In this document: positions 6,844 to 16,248 of the stretch, in pieces
Numbering within the stretch: the first letter of the stretch is position 1
Layout: the number at the start of each line of letters is the position of its first letter
Source: JADCRZ01 sp037718865
GTDB lineage: Bacteria > Bacteroidota > Bacteroidia > Chitinophagales > Chitinophagaceae
Assembly: GCA_037718865.1 (NCBI GenBank)
Contig: JBBJMP010000023.1
Span: forward strand, 24,466-88,465
DNA: 64,000 bases
Direction of reading: 5' to 3'
Translations under genes and position numbers: made by a program
The notes under the pieces: generated by a model
The model's database searches: none
Told to the model about the DNA's origin: nothing
The model's input: only the letters and a program-made list of their open reading frames with translations

Positions 6844-9312
6844 ATGAAATTTACCCTATTTTTCAGCCTGTTTATTGCCGGCTTTATTCCTTCAGTAGCC
6901 GCAACCATTTCCGGTGTTGTAAAAGACGATAAGGGAAACCTGTTGTCTTACGCATCCATCCTTGTAAAAAACACCCGCATAGGCACCACAACCAATGAGG
7001 ATGGGAGATATGTTTTGCAACTCGATCCCGGCACGTATGTGCTGGTTTGTCAATACGTGGGTTATACCCGTCAGGAAACCGAAATTATCGTGAAGGAAGG
7101 CAAGCAGGTAGTAAATTTCACCCTGACATTGCAGCAGACGAGTTTGAAAGAGGTGATCGTAAAACCGGGAGGAGAGGACCCTGCCTACGAGATCATACGA
7201 AATGCCATTAAAAAAAGGCCTTATTATCTTAACCAACTGGAAGAATTTCAGTGCGAGGTGTATAATAAAGGACAGTTTAAATTGCGCGACTATCCGAAGA
7301 AGCTGTTCGGACAAAAGGTGGATTTTGAAGATGCCGATACCAGCAAATTAAAAATGCTGTATCTCGCCGAATCGGTATCCACCTATTCGGTACAAAAACC
7401 GGGTAAGGTAAAAATTGAAGTCAGCTCTACAAAAGTAAGCGGTCAGAGCGATGGCTTCGGCCTTAGCCAGCCGGAGATTATTTCGTTTTATCAAAATATA
7501 CTCCCTATCGGAATCAATCTTAATCCCCGTGGTTTTGTTTCGCCTGTCGCCTATAACGCCTTAAGATATTATAAATACCGTTTAGAAGGCGTCTTCGTAG
7601 AAGATGGAAAAGAGATCAACAAAATATTGGTCATCCCGCAGCGGAAATATGAGCCCTGTTTTGCCGGATATATTAACATACAGGAAGGTGACTGGAGGAT
7701 TCACAGCATTAAGTTATTACTTACAAAAGATTCGCAGATGGACATACTGGACAGCCTACAGATAGAACAGTTATATGTTCCGGTAAGTCCGGAAGTCTGG
7801 GTGATAAAAAACCAGGTCATCTACCCGGCTGCAAAAATGTTTGGCTTTGACGGCTATGGAAGTTTTGTGAATGTGTATTCGAAGTTTAACATCGATCCGA
7901 ATTTTGCCAAAAATTTCTTTGATAATACGTTCCTCACGTACACGGACAGCTCAAATAAACGTTCGAGGGCTTACTGGGATTCCATTCGTCCGGTTCCACT
8001 TGAAGCAGAGGAGATCAAGGATTACCTAAAAAAGGACAGCCTTGAAAGTATACGCAAAAGCCCCCGTTACCTTGATTCGCTGGATAGGAAAAGGAACAAA
8101 ATAAGTATGACGGGCCTGCTGTTCACCGGCCTGACTTTTACAAAACAACGAAAGCTGGAAACCTATTCACTGGTATCCCTACTGAATTCGGTAACCTTCA
8201 ATACTGCAGAGGGTTTTGTGGTGAACCTGGAGGGCAGTTATACCAGGCGATTAGACAGTAGCCAATTCGTACCCAGGTTTTTCTCCATCACGCCTAAAAT
8301 CCGTTATGGCTTCAGCAATCGCCATCTGAATGCCGGCGTGCTGACCAACTACTCCTTCGGCAAAACCTATGCGTCATCTGTCCGTTTCAGCGGTGGCAAA
8401 GATGTGTTCCAATTCAACAACCAGAACCCCGTCTGGCCCCTGGGTAATACCATCACCACCTTGTTTTTTGAACAAAACTTTTTGAAAACTTACGAAGCCT
8501 GGTACGGCAAAGGGCAATTAAATAAAGGGATCGGGGATGGGTTATCTGTCACGGCTTCAATGGAGTTCCAGTCGCGGTTGCCTTTGGAAAATACCACTAC
8601 GTATTCTGTCAGAGACGTGAAAGAAAGAAGTTATACGCCAAACTTTCCGGTTGAGTTGCAGCCGGAAAACATTAAACGGCATCAGGCCTTTATACTGGCT
8701 GCAGGTTTCAGCTGGCAGCCTGGAGCACGATATATTACATTTCCTGGCAGAAAGGTTAATATCGGTTCTAAGTATCCCACGTTCCACCTGAATTATACAA
8801 AGGGTATTGAAGGTTTTTTCAGCAGCGATATCAACTACGATAAGTGGCGGGTGGAGATGGTTGATGATATAAATTTTAAACTGGCCGGGCAATTCGATTA
8901 CCGGGTCTCCATCGGGGGGTTCATCAATTCACGCAAGGTGCAGATGCCGGATTACCAGCATTTCAACGGCAACCAGTCTGTCTTTGCGGGCACCTACCTG
9001 AATAGTTTTCAGTTAGCTCCCTATTACCGGAACAGCACGATCACCAGCTTTTATACTACGCTGAATGCCGAACATCATTTCAACGGATTGATCACAAACA
9101 AGATACCGTTATTAAGAAAGTTCAACTGGCACCTGGTGACCGGCACAAATGCTTTTTACGTTAACCCTAACAGCAATTATGTGGAGATCTTTGCCGGCAT
9201 TAAAAATATTTTCAGGTTTTTCCGCATAGATTTTATCCAGTCTTTTTCTGCCGGGCACAAACCTTACAGCGGAATAACGCTGGGCTTGCAGGGCGCGCTG
9301 TTTCCGAATTAA
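6844..9312 (+). CDS. CarboxypepD_reg-like / DUF5686 outer-membrane protein
   Basis: A signal peptide (residues 1-20, ending SVAA) is followed by a carboxypeptidase-regulatory-like beta-sandwich (residues about 21-105, with GVVKDDKGNLLSYASILVKN and TTTNEDGRYVLQL). This domain is the usual N-terminal plug extension of Bacteroidota outer-membrane proteins. The remaining 700 residues match the DUF5686 layout: a periplasmic part and then a C-terminal beta barrel with alternating aromatic strands, ending in GLQGALFPN. Function is unknown; members are surface proteins, often near TonB receptors. The length is normal. The gene sits 6 bp after the small membrane protein and is probably the last gene of that unit. 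Confidence 0.88.
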   Translation: MKFTLFFSLFIAGFIPSVAATISGVVKDDKGNLLSYASILVKNTRIGTTTNEDGRYVLQLDPGTYVLVCQYVGYTRQETEIIVKEGKQVVNFTLTLQQTSLKEVIVKPGGEDPAYEIIRNAIKKRPYYLNQLEEFQCEVYNKGQFKLRDYPKKLFGQKVDFEDADTSKLKMLYLAESVSTYSVQKPGKVKIEVSSTKVSGQSDGFGLSQPEIISFYQNILPIGINLNPRGFVSPVAYNALRYYKYRLEGVFVEDGKEINKILVIPQRKYEPCFAGYINIQEGDWRIHSIKLLLTKDSQMDILDSLQIEQLYVPVSPEVWVIKNQVIYPAAKMFGFDGYGSFVNVYSKFNIDPNFAKNFFDNTFLTYTDSSNKRSRAYWDSIRPVPLEAEEIKDYLKKDSLESIRKSPRYLDSLDRKRNKISMTGLLFTGLTFTKQRKLETYSLVSLLNSVTFNTAEGFVVNLEGSYTRRLDSSQFVPRFFSITPKIRYGFSNRHLNAGVLTNYSFGKTYASSVRFSGGKDVFQFNNQNPVWPLGNTITTLFFEQNFLKTYEAWYGKGQLNKGIGDGLSVTASMEFQSRLPLENTTTYSVRDVKERSYTPNFPVELQPENIKRHQAFILAAGFSWQPGARYITFPGRKVNIGSKYPTFHLNYTKGIEGFFSSDINYDKWRVEMVDDINFKLAGQFDYRVSIGGFINSRKVQMPDYQHFNGNQSVFAGTYLNSFQLAPYYRNSTITSFYTTLNAEHHFNGLITNKIPLLRKFNWHLVTGTNAFYVNPNSNYVEIFAGIKNIFRFFRIDFIQSFSAGHKPYSGITLGLQGALFPN

Positions 9313-9374
9313 CCACCGGTTTGCTGCGCAAACCTGCCCTTGAAAAAGGAGGTGAATAAATTATAACAAGAGTT

Positions 9375-9646
9375 CCCCTCCTCATTCGGGCTACCGTTAG
9401 GACACATCTTAAAAAAAATTAGAAAGGCATTCATGCCCCGGTCAGGGGCTACAGGTTTGTAGCACCTTGAGCATTTTTGCTTTGCATGACCTAAGGGTAG
9501 CCCCGCTGGGGCAATTGTTAAAGATGATCACATTTCTGCAAACGTTTTACCCCTGCCGGGGTAATAAGTACACTGGCAGGGAATGATTTAACATTACCTT
9601 ATACGTATCAAAAAGATGTGTCCTAACGTTAGCCTCATTCGAGGAG
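9375..9646. repeat. MITE-like repeat, copy 1 (inverted relative to copy 2), set in a hairpin
   Basis: The core runs 9389-9634 and is bounded by inverted terminal repeats GGCTACCGTTAGGACACATC and its near-perfect complement (GATGTGTCCTAACGTTAGCC), with one mismatch. Inside are GC-rich hairpins such as GCCCCGCTGGGGC and ACCCCTGCCGGGGT. Outside, CCCCTCCTC (left) and GAGGAGG (right) form the two arms of the common CCCCTCCT/AGGAGGGG hairpin, so the core sits where the hairpin loop would be. The same sequence is present in reverse at 19455-19705. It has no ORF and fills most of the 421-bp gap 9313-9733. Confidence 0.75.
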
Positions 9647-9733
9647 GCGCCAGGGGCGGTTAACAGGGTTTTCATCCCACCTAACTTCTCAAATCCCTTT
9701 ACAGCTTATCTTTGCACCTCGTAAACCTTTTAA

Positions 9734-10801
9734 ATGGCTATTCTGCACAACCGCGTTTCACAAAAAGAATTGAAGGAACGATTATACCAGGAGACTGAAA
9801 CGCGCATCACGCTTTCCTTTTATCACTATTTCTCTATAGAGGATACCCAGCGTTTTCGTAACGACTTATACCGTCAGTTGTCTGCTTTGCACGTCTTTGG
9901 CCGTATCTATGTTGCCAGCGAAGGAATCAACGCACAGGTCAGCGTGCCAAAGGGAAAATTCGGGGAGCTTGAGGTCTGCCTTCGTTCTATTCAACCATTA
10001 CAAGAACTGCGGCTGAACATGTCCGTTGATGACGATGGAAAATCCTTCTGGGTATTGAAGGTTAAGGTGAGAGGTAAAATTGTTGCCGACGGGATTGAGG
10101 ACTCCCATTTCGATATGCGCCATAAAGGGAAATATGTCAACGCCGTAGAATTCAACCAACTCGCTGAAGACCCGGCCACTATCGTGGTGGATATGCGCAA
10201 TCATTACGAATTTGAAGTGGGCCATTTTCAAAATGCCATCGAGATACCCAGCGATACTTTCCGTGAACAGCTACCCATGGCTGTCGACATGTTAAAAGAA
10301 AATAAGGATAAAAACATAATCATGTATTGTACCGGCGGCATTCGCTGCGAGAAGGCAAGTGCCTACATGCTTCATCATGGCTTCACCCATGTGTATCACC
10401 TGGAAGGTGGTATTATCCATTATGCCAATACGGTAAAGGCAAACGGGCTGCCCAATAAATTTATAGGTAAAAATTTTGTTTTCGATGACAGGCTGGGTGA
10501 GCGGATCACCGGGCAGGTCATTGCCCGCTGTCATCAGTGCGGAGAACCGGCCGATTCGCATACCAATTGTAACAACGATGGCTGCCACCTGCTGTTTATC
10601 CAGTGTAAGGCTTGTGCCGAACACTATAACGGATGCTGCAGTGAAGTGTGCAAAAACGTTTACAGCCTGCCGTTAGAAGAGCAGATAAAATTACGAGAAG
10701 GCAGCAGGAATGGCGTCATGATCTTTAATAAGTCCAGGCAGCGCTTACGACCCCGACTAAGTGAATCAACCCGGGATATGAAAGGGCCGGATGCCGGATA
10801 G
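9734..10801 (+). CDS. trhO: Oxygen-dependent tRNA uridine(34) hydroxylase TrhO (rhodanese-related)
   Basis: The 355-residue protein has the three-part TrhO layout. An N-terminal ferredoxin-like domain (residues 20-125, with ASEGINAQVS) is followed by a rhodanese domain (about 135-235) with active-site loop CTGGIRCEKAS, catalytic Cys199. The C-terminal cysteine/histidine cluster (CHQCGEPADSH, CNNDGC, CKAC, CCSEVC) probably binds zinc. TrhO makes 5-hydroxyuridine at the wobble position of tRNA using O2. The short tail after residue 325 is the only unusual part and is within family variation. The gene stands alone between the repeat copy at 9.5 kb and convergent purC, 4 bp from the purC stop. 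Confidence 0.92.
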   Translation: MAILHNRVSQKELKERLYQETETRITLSFYHYFSIEDTQRFRNDLYRQLSALHVFGRIYVASEGINAQVSVPKGKFGELEVCLRSIQPLQELRLNMSVDDDGKSFWVLKVKVRGKIVADGIEDSHFDMRHKGKYVNAVEFNQLAEDPATIVVDMRNHYEFEVGHFQNAIEIPSDTFREQLPMAVDMLKENKDKNIIMYCTGGIRCEKASAYMLHHGFTHVYHLEGGIIHYANTVKANGLPNKFIGKNFVFDDRLGERITGQVIARCHQCGEPADSHTNCNNDGCHLLFIQCKACAEHYNGCCSEVCKNVYSLPLEEQIKLREGSRNGVMIFNKSRQRLRPRLSESTRDMKGPDAG

Positions 10802-10805
10802 TACG

Positions 10806-11735
10806 TCAGGTGGTTAGTCGACCAAGAAACGCGTTGATCCGGTCATATGTTTCTTCATCGGTGAGAGTAACCGGTTCGAAGCGCTCACCGATCAATTTTT
10901 CGTATAACTCTATGTACCGCTGTGAGATGGTTTGAACCCATTCCGCGCTCATGGGTGGTGGCTGTTGCCCTTCTTTACCCATAAAATTGTTGGCGATGAG
11001 CCATTCCCTTACGAACTCCTTGCTTAATTGCCTTTGCCTGTCACCATCGATTTGCCTTTGCTCGAAACCATCGGCATAAAAATACCGTGAACTGTCGGGT
11101 GTATGTATCTCGTCCATCAGGCAGATCGTATCGGCGATCTTTCCAAACTCATACTTGGTATCCGCAAGGATCAGTCCCCTTTTTTTAGCCAATGCTTTTC
11201 CTTTTTCAAAGAGCTCCAGCGAATATTTTTCTATTAGGGCATAATCGTTTTCACTTACTAGTCCCCGTTGGATGATCTCTTCCCTTGAAATATCTTCATC
11301 ATGCCCGAATGCTGCTTTGGTAGAAGGCGTAATGATAGGGGAAGAAAAAAAATCATTCTCATTCAAACCTTCCGGCAGGGAAACACCGCAAAGTACCCGC
11401 TTACCGCTGGCATAGGTTCGCCAGGCGTGCCCGGTAAGGTTCCCGCGAACCACCATTTCTATACGAAAGGGTAAACACTTTTTTCCTATAGCTACGTTTG
11501 GTAAAGGCGTGTCCAGCAGCCAGTTTGGACAAATTTCGCTGGTGGCATTAAGCATGAAAGCAGCGATCTGATTTAAAACCTGTCCTTTATATGGAACAGG
11601 TGAGGGAAGGATTACATCGAAGGCGGAGATGCGGTCGCTGGCGATCATTACCAGCCACTGGTCCTTTATGGAATAAACGTCCCGAACCTTACCCTGGTAA
11701 ACATTCGTCTGTCCCGGAAAATGATATAACGGCAT
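10806..11735 (-). CDS. purC: Phosphoribosylaminoimidazole-succinocarboxamide synthase (SAICAR synthetase)
   Basis: The protein catalyses the eighth step of IMP synthesis: CAIR plus aspartate plus ATP gives SAICAR. Recognisable motifs are QGKVRDVYSIKDQWLVMIAS near the N-terminus (ATP loop), SAFDVILPSPVPYKG, VVRGNLTGHAW, and the KKRGLILADTKYEFGK / DEIHTPDSSRYFYADGFE segments for substrate and magnesium binding. At 309 residues it is the long, eukaryote-like PurC form common in Bacteroidota. The start ATG at 11735 fits the family. It is transcribed away from the TonB receptor gene, and the shared 141-bp region holds an 18-bp palindrome. It is an isolated pur gene. Confidence 0.95.
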   Translation of the reverse strand: MPLYHFPGQTNVYQGKVRDVYSIKDQWLVMIASDRISAFDVILPSPVPYKGQVLNQIAAFMLNATSEICPNWLLDTPLPNVAIGKKCLPFRIEMVVRGNLTGHAWRTYASGKRVLCGVSLPEGLNENDFFSSPIITPSTKAAFGHDEDISREEIIQRGLVSENDYALIEKYSLELFEKGKALAKKRGLILADTKYEFGKIADTICLMDEIHTPDSSRYFYADGFEQRQIDGDRQRQLSKEFVREWLIANNFMGKEGQQPPPMSAEWVQTISQRYIELYEKLIGERFEPVTLTDEETYDRINAFLGRLTT

Positions 11736-11802
11736 ACTGCTAAATTATTCTGCGATATTGAGATGGCCAATTTTGCCACTCGGTAATTTCCATAAACGGA
11801 CG

Positions 11803-11820
11803 ATTTATTTGCAAATAAAT
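11803..11820. promoter_or_regulatory. Perfect 18-bp palindrome between purC and the TonB receptor gene
   Basis: ATTTATTTGCAAATAAAT is fully symmetric and sits between two divergent genes, so it could be an operator or part of overlapping promoters. Being AT-rich, it may also be chance. No regulator can be named. Confidence 0.35.
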
Positions 11821-11876
11821 TAGTGCGAAAAGATTACAATATGTATTTTGCCTTAAATCTTATTAAATCTGCTTAT

Positions 11877-14783
11877 ATGAAAATAAATTGCCAACGCATT
11901 CTGGCTGTATTGATGGCCGGAATGTTTTCGATTGCTGCCTTTGCCCAGTCGGTGACGATAAGCGGCAATATAAAAAACAGTACTACCAGTGAAGTGATTC
12001 CCGCGGTTTCGGTGATGGTGAAAGGATATCCGTTAGGCACTTTTACCGACGATAGAGGTAATTTCAGGTTAACCACTTCGCAAAAGCCTCCTTATACGCT
12101 GGTTATTACATCGGTGGGGTTTGAACCAAAAGAGATAACGGTGACCAGCACCAGTGAAACAGTGCAGGTAGATCTTGTTCCCGCTTCCATGCTGGGAACG
12201 GAAGTAGTCGTGTCTGCAAGCCGTGTTTCAGAGCGATTGCTGGAATCGCCTGTTTCGATAGAGCGCGTTTCGGCGCAGTCTATTCGCAATGCAGCCGTTC
12301 CTAATTATTACGATGCCATGGCCAACCTGAAAGGTGTGGATCTTACCACGTCGAGTTTAACCTTTCGCACGGTCAGTACCCGGGGGTTTAACGGAAGCGG
12401 TAATCTCCGTTTTAACCAGCTGGTCGATGGAATCGATAACCAGGCGCCGGGCCTGAATTTCGCCGTAGGCAATATTGTCGGTCCCACAGAGCTTGACGTA
12501 GACAACGTTGAATTATTGCAGGGTGCGTCTTCGGCATTATATGGTTCAGGCGGTTTGAACGGCACCTTACTTATGACCAGCAAGAACCCGTTTAAATACC
12601 AGGGGCTAAGTTTCCAGATCAAACAGGGCATCATGCATACGGATGGCAGACAGCGCAATGCGGCTCCGTATTATGACTGGGCGGTCCGTTGGGGCCAGAA
12701 GGTCGGTGAAAGGTTTGCGTTCAAGCTGGGCGCTCAGTTCATCCAGGCTAAAGACTGGGAAGCCCAGGATTACCGGAATCTGGCCAGGAACAACGTGTTC
12801 AGCTCCCTGAAGGGCGGCGACCGTGTCAGCGATCCAAACTACGATGGAGTAAATATTTTCGGCGACGAAGCCAGTACGAGCATGCAGGCTTTTGCGATGG
12901 CCGCCAGGGCACAGGTTGCGGGCATGCCGGGGGCAGCCCAGGCGTTGGGGGCTTTAGACAACATGATCAGGGGAGGACTTACTCCTGTGCAGATCAGGTC
13001 ACAATTTGTGGGGCCCCTGGCACCACTGGCAGCGGCTCTGCCTTTTCTTATCCCTACAGCCGCTGTCCCCAACAATCCTTATGCAGGTACTTATGGCGGA
13101 CAATTTGTGAGCCGCACAGGCTATGAAGAGAAATCCCTGGTTGACTACAACACCTATAATTTGAAATTAACCGGCGGCCTTTATTATAACCTTAGCGAAA
13201 CTGTAGAAGCCTCGCTGATTGGTTACTGGGGAACCGGAACCACCGTTTATACCGGTGCGGACCGCTATGCCATCAAGAACTTGAAGATGGGCCAGTATAA
13301 GGCTGAAGTAAGAGGAAAGAGCTGGTTTCTCAGGGGTTATACCGTACAGGAAAATTCCGGCGATGCTTACACCGCAACCACTGCGGCCCTGTTCATCAAT
13401 AACGCCTGGCGCTCGAACGCAGCCTGGTTCCAGACCTACACGGGAACTTATGGCACCGCCCGCTTGTTCAACGGGGTGCCCGATCCACAGTCGCATGCTG
13501 CTGCCAGGGCAAGGGCCGACTCGGGCCGTTATTTACCCGGAACGCCGGAATTTAAAACAGCATTTAATAATGCCATCAATACCTCTATAAATAAGGGAGG
13601 CTCGAAATTCGAGGACGTCACCGACCTGTACCATGCCGAGGGACAATATAATTTAAGCGAACACATTAAGGTTGTTGACGTGCTGGTAGGCGCTAATTAT
13701 CGCTTATACAGGCTGAATTCCCGGGGAACCATTTTTGCGGATACTACCGGCCCGATCAATATCACCGAAGTAGGAGGTTACCTGCAATTGCAGAAGCTCT
13801 TGTTCAATGATGTATTAAAGCTTACCGGATCCATACGTTACGACAAAAATGAAAATTTTGAGGGAAGGTTTACCCCAAGGGCCACGGCATTAATCAGGGT
13901 AGCTGAAAATAACAATATCCGTATTTCATTTCAGACAGCGTACCGTTTTCCTTCTACGCAGGACCAGTACATCAACCTGCTCACCGGCGGTTCAAACCGG
14001 CTGATTGGCGGCCTGCCGCAATTCAATACTTTCTTCCGGTTCAATACCAGTCCGGCTTATACCGCCGAAAGCATTACGGCCTACCGGAATTCTTTGGCCA
14101 CAGGAGCGAATCCTACCTTATTAAGGACTGCACAATTCAAGACCGTTAACCCCGAAACCCTGAAGTCATACGAAGTGGGTTACCGGGGCCTGGTCACCTC
14201 TAATCTGCTCATCGACCTTTATGGGTATTATACCCGTTATAAAAATTTTATTGGCAGGGTAGCCGTAGGCCGTGGAGTAACCGAAATTGCCGCAAGGGCA
14301 CCACTTGAGCTGGCGAGCCCATTTACCACAAATAACTACTCCTTCGTGGTCAATACGGATAACGAAGTAAAAGCCATCGGCTGGGGTGTAAGTGTCAACT
14401 ACCAGTTCCACAGGGGTTTTGAATTGAACGCTAACGTATCATCCGATCAGCTCAGCGATGTGCCTGCAAACCTGATCACTTTTTTCAACACGCCCAAATA
14501 CCGGTTCAACATAGGGCTGGGCAATGAGAACCTGGTCAAGGGAATCGGCTTCAATGTGATCTACAGGTGGCAGGACCAGGTGAATTGGGAAGGTACTTTT
14601 GGTACCGGCCCTGTCGACGCTTACGGTTCGCTGGATGCCCAGGTGAACTACAAGTTCCCAAAAACAAGGCACCTGGTTAAAATAGGAGCATCAAACCTGT
14701 TGAATAACTATTACCGGAGCGCATTCGGCAACCCTGATGTCGGCGGGTTGTACTATGTCAGCTTTGGTTACAATATTTTTTAA
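11877..14783 (+). CDS. TonB-dependent outer-membrane receptor with CarboxypepD_reg-like domain
   Basis: The ATG at 11877 is preferred over an upstream in-frame GTG at 11823 because it begins a clean signal peptide (MKINCQRILAVLMAGMFSIA, cleavage near AFAQ). The mature protein has a CarboxypepD_reg-like domain (SVTISGNIKNSTTSEVIPAV onward, about residues 25-110). It is followed by the plug (ESPVSIERVSAQSIRN, then DNVELLQGASSALYGSGGLN) and a roughly 700-residue beta barrel ending FGYNIF, with the terminal Phe used for barrel assembly. It imports a ligand across the outer membrane using TonB energy. No SusD partner follows, so it is more likely a siderophore, vitamin or peptide receptor than part of a SusCD pair. 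The ligand is unknown. Confidence 0.92.
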   Translation: MKINCQRILAVLMAGMFSIAAFAQSVTISGNIKNSTTSEVIPAVSVMVKGYPLGTFTDDRGNFRLTTSQKPPYTLVITSVGFEPKEITVTSTSETVQVDLVPASMLGTEVVVSASRVSERLLESPVSIERVSAQSIRNAAVPNYYDAMANLKGVDLTTSSLTFRTVSTRGFNGSGNLRFNQLVDGIDNQAPGLNFAVGNIVGPTELDVDNVELLQGASSALYGSGGLNGTLLMTSKNPFKYQGLSFQIKQGIMHTDGRQRNAAPYYDWAVRWGQKVGERFAFKLGAQFIQAKDWEAQDYRNLARNNVFSSLKGGDRVSDPNYDGVNIFGDEASTSMQAFAMAARAQVAGMPGAAQALGALDNMIRGGLTPVQIRSQFVGPLAPLAAALPFLIPTAAVPNNPYAGTYGGQFVSRTGYEEKSLVDYNTYNLKLTGGLYYNLSETVEASLIGYWGTGTTVYTGADRYAIKNLKMGQYKAEVRGKSWFLRGYTVQENSGDAYTATTAALFINNAWRSNAAWFQTYTGTYGTARLFNGVPDPQSHAAARARADSGRYLPGTPEFKTAFNNAINTSINKGGSKFEDVTDLYHAEGQYNLSEHIKVVDVLVGANYRLYRLNSRGTIFADTTGPINITEVGGYLQLQKLLFNDVLKLTGSIRYDKNENFEGRFTPRATALIRVAENNNIRISFQTAYRFPSTQDQYINLLTGGSNRLIGGLPQFNTFFRFNTSPAYTAESITAYRNSLATGANPTLLRTAQFKTVNPETLKSYEVGYRGLVTSNLLIDLYGYYTRYKNFIGRVAVGRGVTEIAARAPLELASPFTTNNYSFVVNTDNEVKAIGWGVSVNYQFHRGFELNANVSSDQLSDVPANLITFFNTPKYRFNIGLGNENLVKGIGFNVIYRWQDQVNWEGTFGTGPVDAYGSLDAQVNYKFPKTRHLVKIGASNLLNNYYRSAFGNPDVGGLYYVSFGYNIF

Positions 14784-15007
14784 GATAGTTGTGCATAGTT
14801 CCTTCCATACCGGAATGGACCCGACGCAACGGGTAACCAGCCGGATCAGGTACAGGTAACAGTAGCGGCTAACAGCCATAATGCGGTTGCATGATGACTT
14901 ATACTTCCCTTCCCTAAGAATCATATCCATCTAAAACCGTCAAGGCGTTCGCCTCATGCCGTTGCTTTGACAATTACAGTGACGTTATAACGTTTAAACG
15001 AGCCCGT

Positions 15008-16168
15008 ATGTCTGCCTTACAAATGCTGGATGTTGCCATCGGCATCATATTCATTTATCTGCTGCTAAGTTTTATCAGCAGCGCCGTAAACGAGATCATC
15101 GAATCGTTTTTAAAGAAGAGGGCTTCCGACCTGCAAAGGGGAATACGTGAGCTGCTTCAGCCCGTTGATGATAACGAAGGCGGATTGCTGGAAAAGTTTT
15201 ATATGCACCCGTTGATCTACGGGCTTTATGTAAAACCGTACAACAGTAAATCTACCAAAAACCTACCCTCTTATATCCCCTCGCGCAATTTTGCACTGGC
15301 GGTGATGGACCTTATCCTGCCGGCGCAGGAATCGAATCTTTCCGGTTCAGTAGGCGGTGGTGACGTACCGAAGCCCGGTGTGAGCGCACCTGATGCTACT
15401 GTCGCTTCGTCGGAGTTGCTCCAAGTGATACAAGGTTTACCCGATTCAAGTGATAAACGCGACCTGCTCCGGAAGTTTATGGAAAAGGGTATGGCAAGCG
15501 ATAACCGAATACGGTCTTTGCAACCCTTACGTGCTGCGGTGCTCAAGTGGGATGAGTCTAAGGCAAGCCGGGCCCTGCTGGCGCTGATCGATGCCGCCGG
15601 TGATGATATAGACCTGGCCAGGCAAAATATTGAGAACTGGTATGATACAACCATGGACCGCGTTTCGGGCTGGTATAGACACCGGGTTCAGCGCATCCTT
15701 ATTGGTATCGGGTTTGCAACGGCCTTCCTGATGAATGCCGACAGCATTGCCATTTATAAAAGTTTAGCCAACGACCCGCCCTTGCGCAATGCCCTGGTGT
15801 CTGCAAGCCAGGAATATGCAAAAACGGCCAACCTGCAAAGAGATTCTGCCAGGCAGACCCCGGAGGAGCGGGTGGAAAATAATATCAAACGCCTCCACGA
15901 ACTGCGGCTACCCATCGGGTGGGACTGGAATAAGGAAGATGTCAGAAACAAGAATTATATCACCCATGCCGCGCTGGCCATCCCGGATAAAACCGATATT
16001 GGGGCATGGATCCGCAAATTTTTTGGATGGCTGATCACGGCCATGGCCATCTCTTTAGGTGCACCATTTTGGTTCGACCTGTTGAATAAGTTTATGGTCA
16101 TCCGGTCAACCGTGAAACCGCATGAAAAAAGTAAAGAAGAAGGATCGGAAGACAGGCAGAAAAATTAA
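15008..16168 (+). CDS. Membrane protein of unknown function (386 aa)
   Basis: I recognise this only as a conserved hypothetical type. The N-terminal transmembrane helix (residues about 8-28, GIIFIYLLLSFISSAV) is followed by a charged helical segment, a long soluble middle and the motif NWYDTTMDRVSGWYRHRVQ at about residue 212. Then come a second hydrophobic segment (RILIGIGFATAFLMNA) and a final one (GWLITAMAISLGAPFWFDLL) near residue 340. The tail is hydrophilic and charged (EKSKEEGSEDRQKN). Alanine-rich stretches resemble soluble helical bundles. The gene is flanked by the TonB receptor (224 bp upstream, no obvious feature in the gap) and the IS1595 element. No function is proposed. Confidence 0.8.
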   Translation: MSALQMLDVAIGIIFIYLLLSFISSAVNEIIESFLKKRASDLQRGIRELLQPVDDNEGGLLEKFYMHPLIYGLYVKPYNSKSTKNLPSYIPSRNFALAVMDLILPAQESNLSGSVGGGDVPKPGVSAPDATVASSELLQVIQGLPDSSDKRDLLRKFMEKGMASDNRIRSLQPLRAAVLKWDESKASRALLALIDAAGDDIDLARQNIENWYDTTMDRVSGWYRHRVQRILIGIGFATAFLMNADSIAIYKSLANDPPLRNALVSASQEYAKTANLQRDSARQTPEERVENNIKRLHELRLPIGWDWNKEDVRNKNYITHAALAIPDKTDIGAWIRKFFGWLITAMAISLGAPFWFDLLNKFMVIRSTVKPHEKSKEEGSEDRQKN

Positions 16169-16248
16169 TCATGACCTGAACCGATAGCCGCATCAAAAAA
16201 AATCCGGATGTATTAAAGTAAGTAAATTATCATCGCCCTAATTAATTT

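Noticed and set aside
11823..11876. GTG start of the TonB receptor at 11823
   Set aside because: The ATG at 11877 gives a clean signal peptide; the upstream residues would place a second segment before it.
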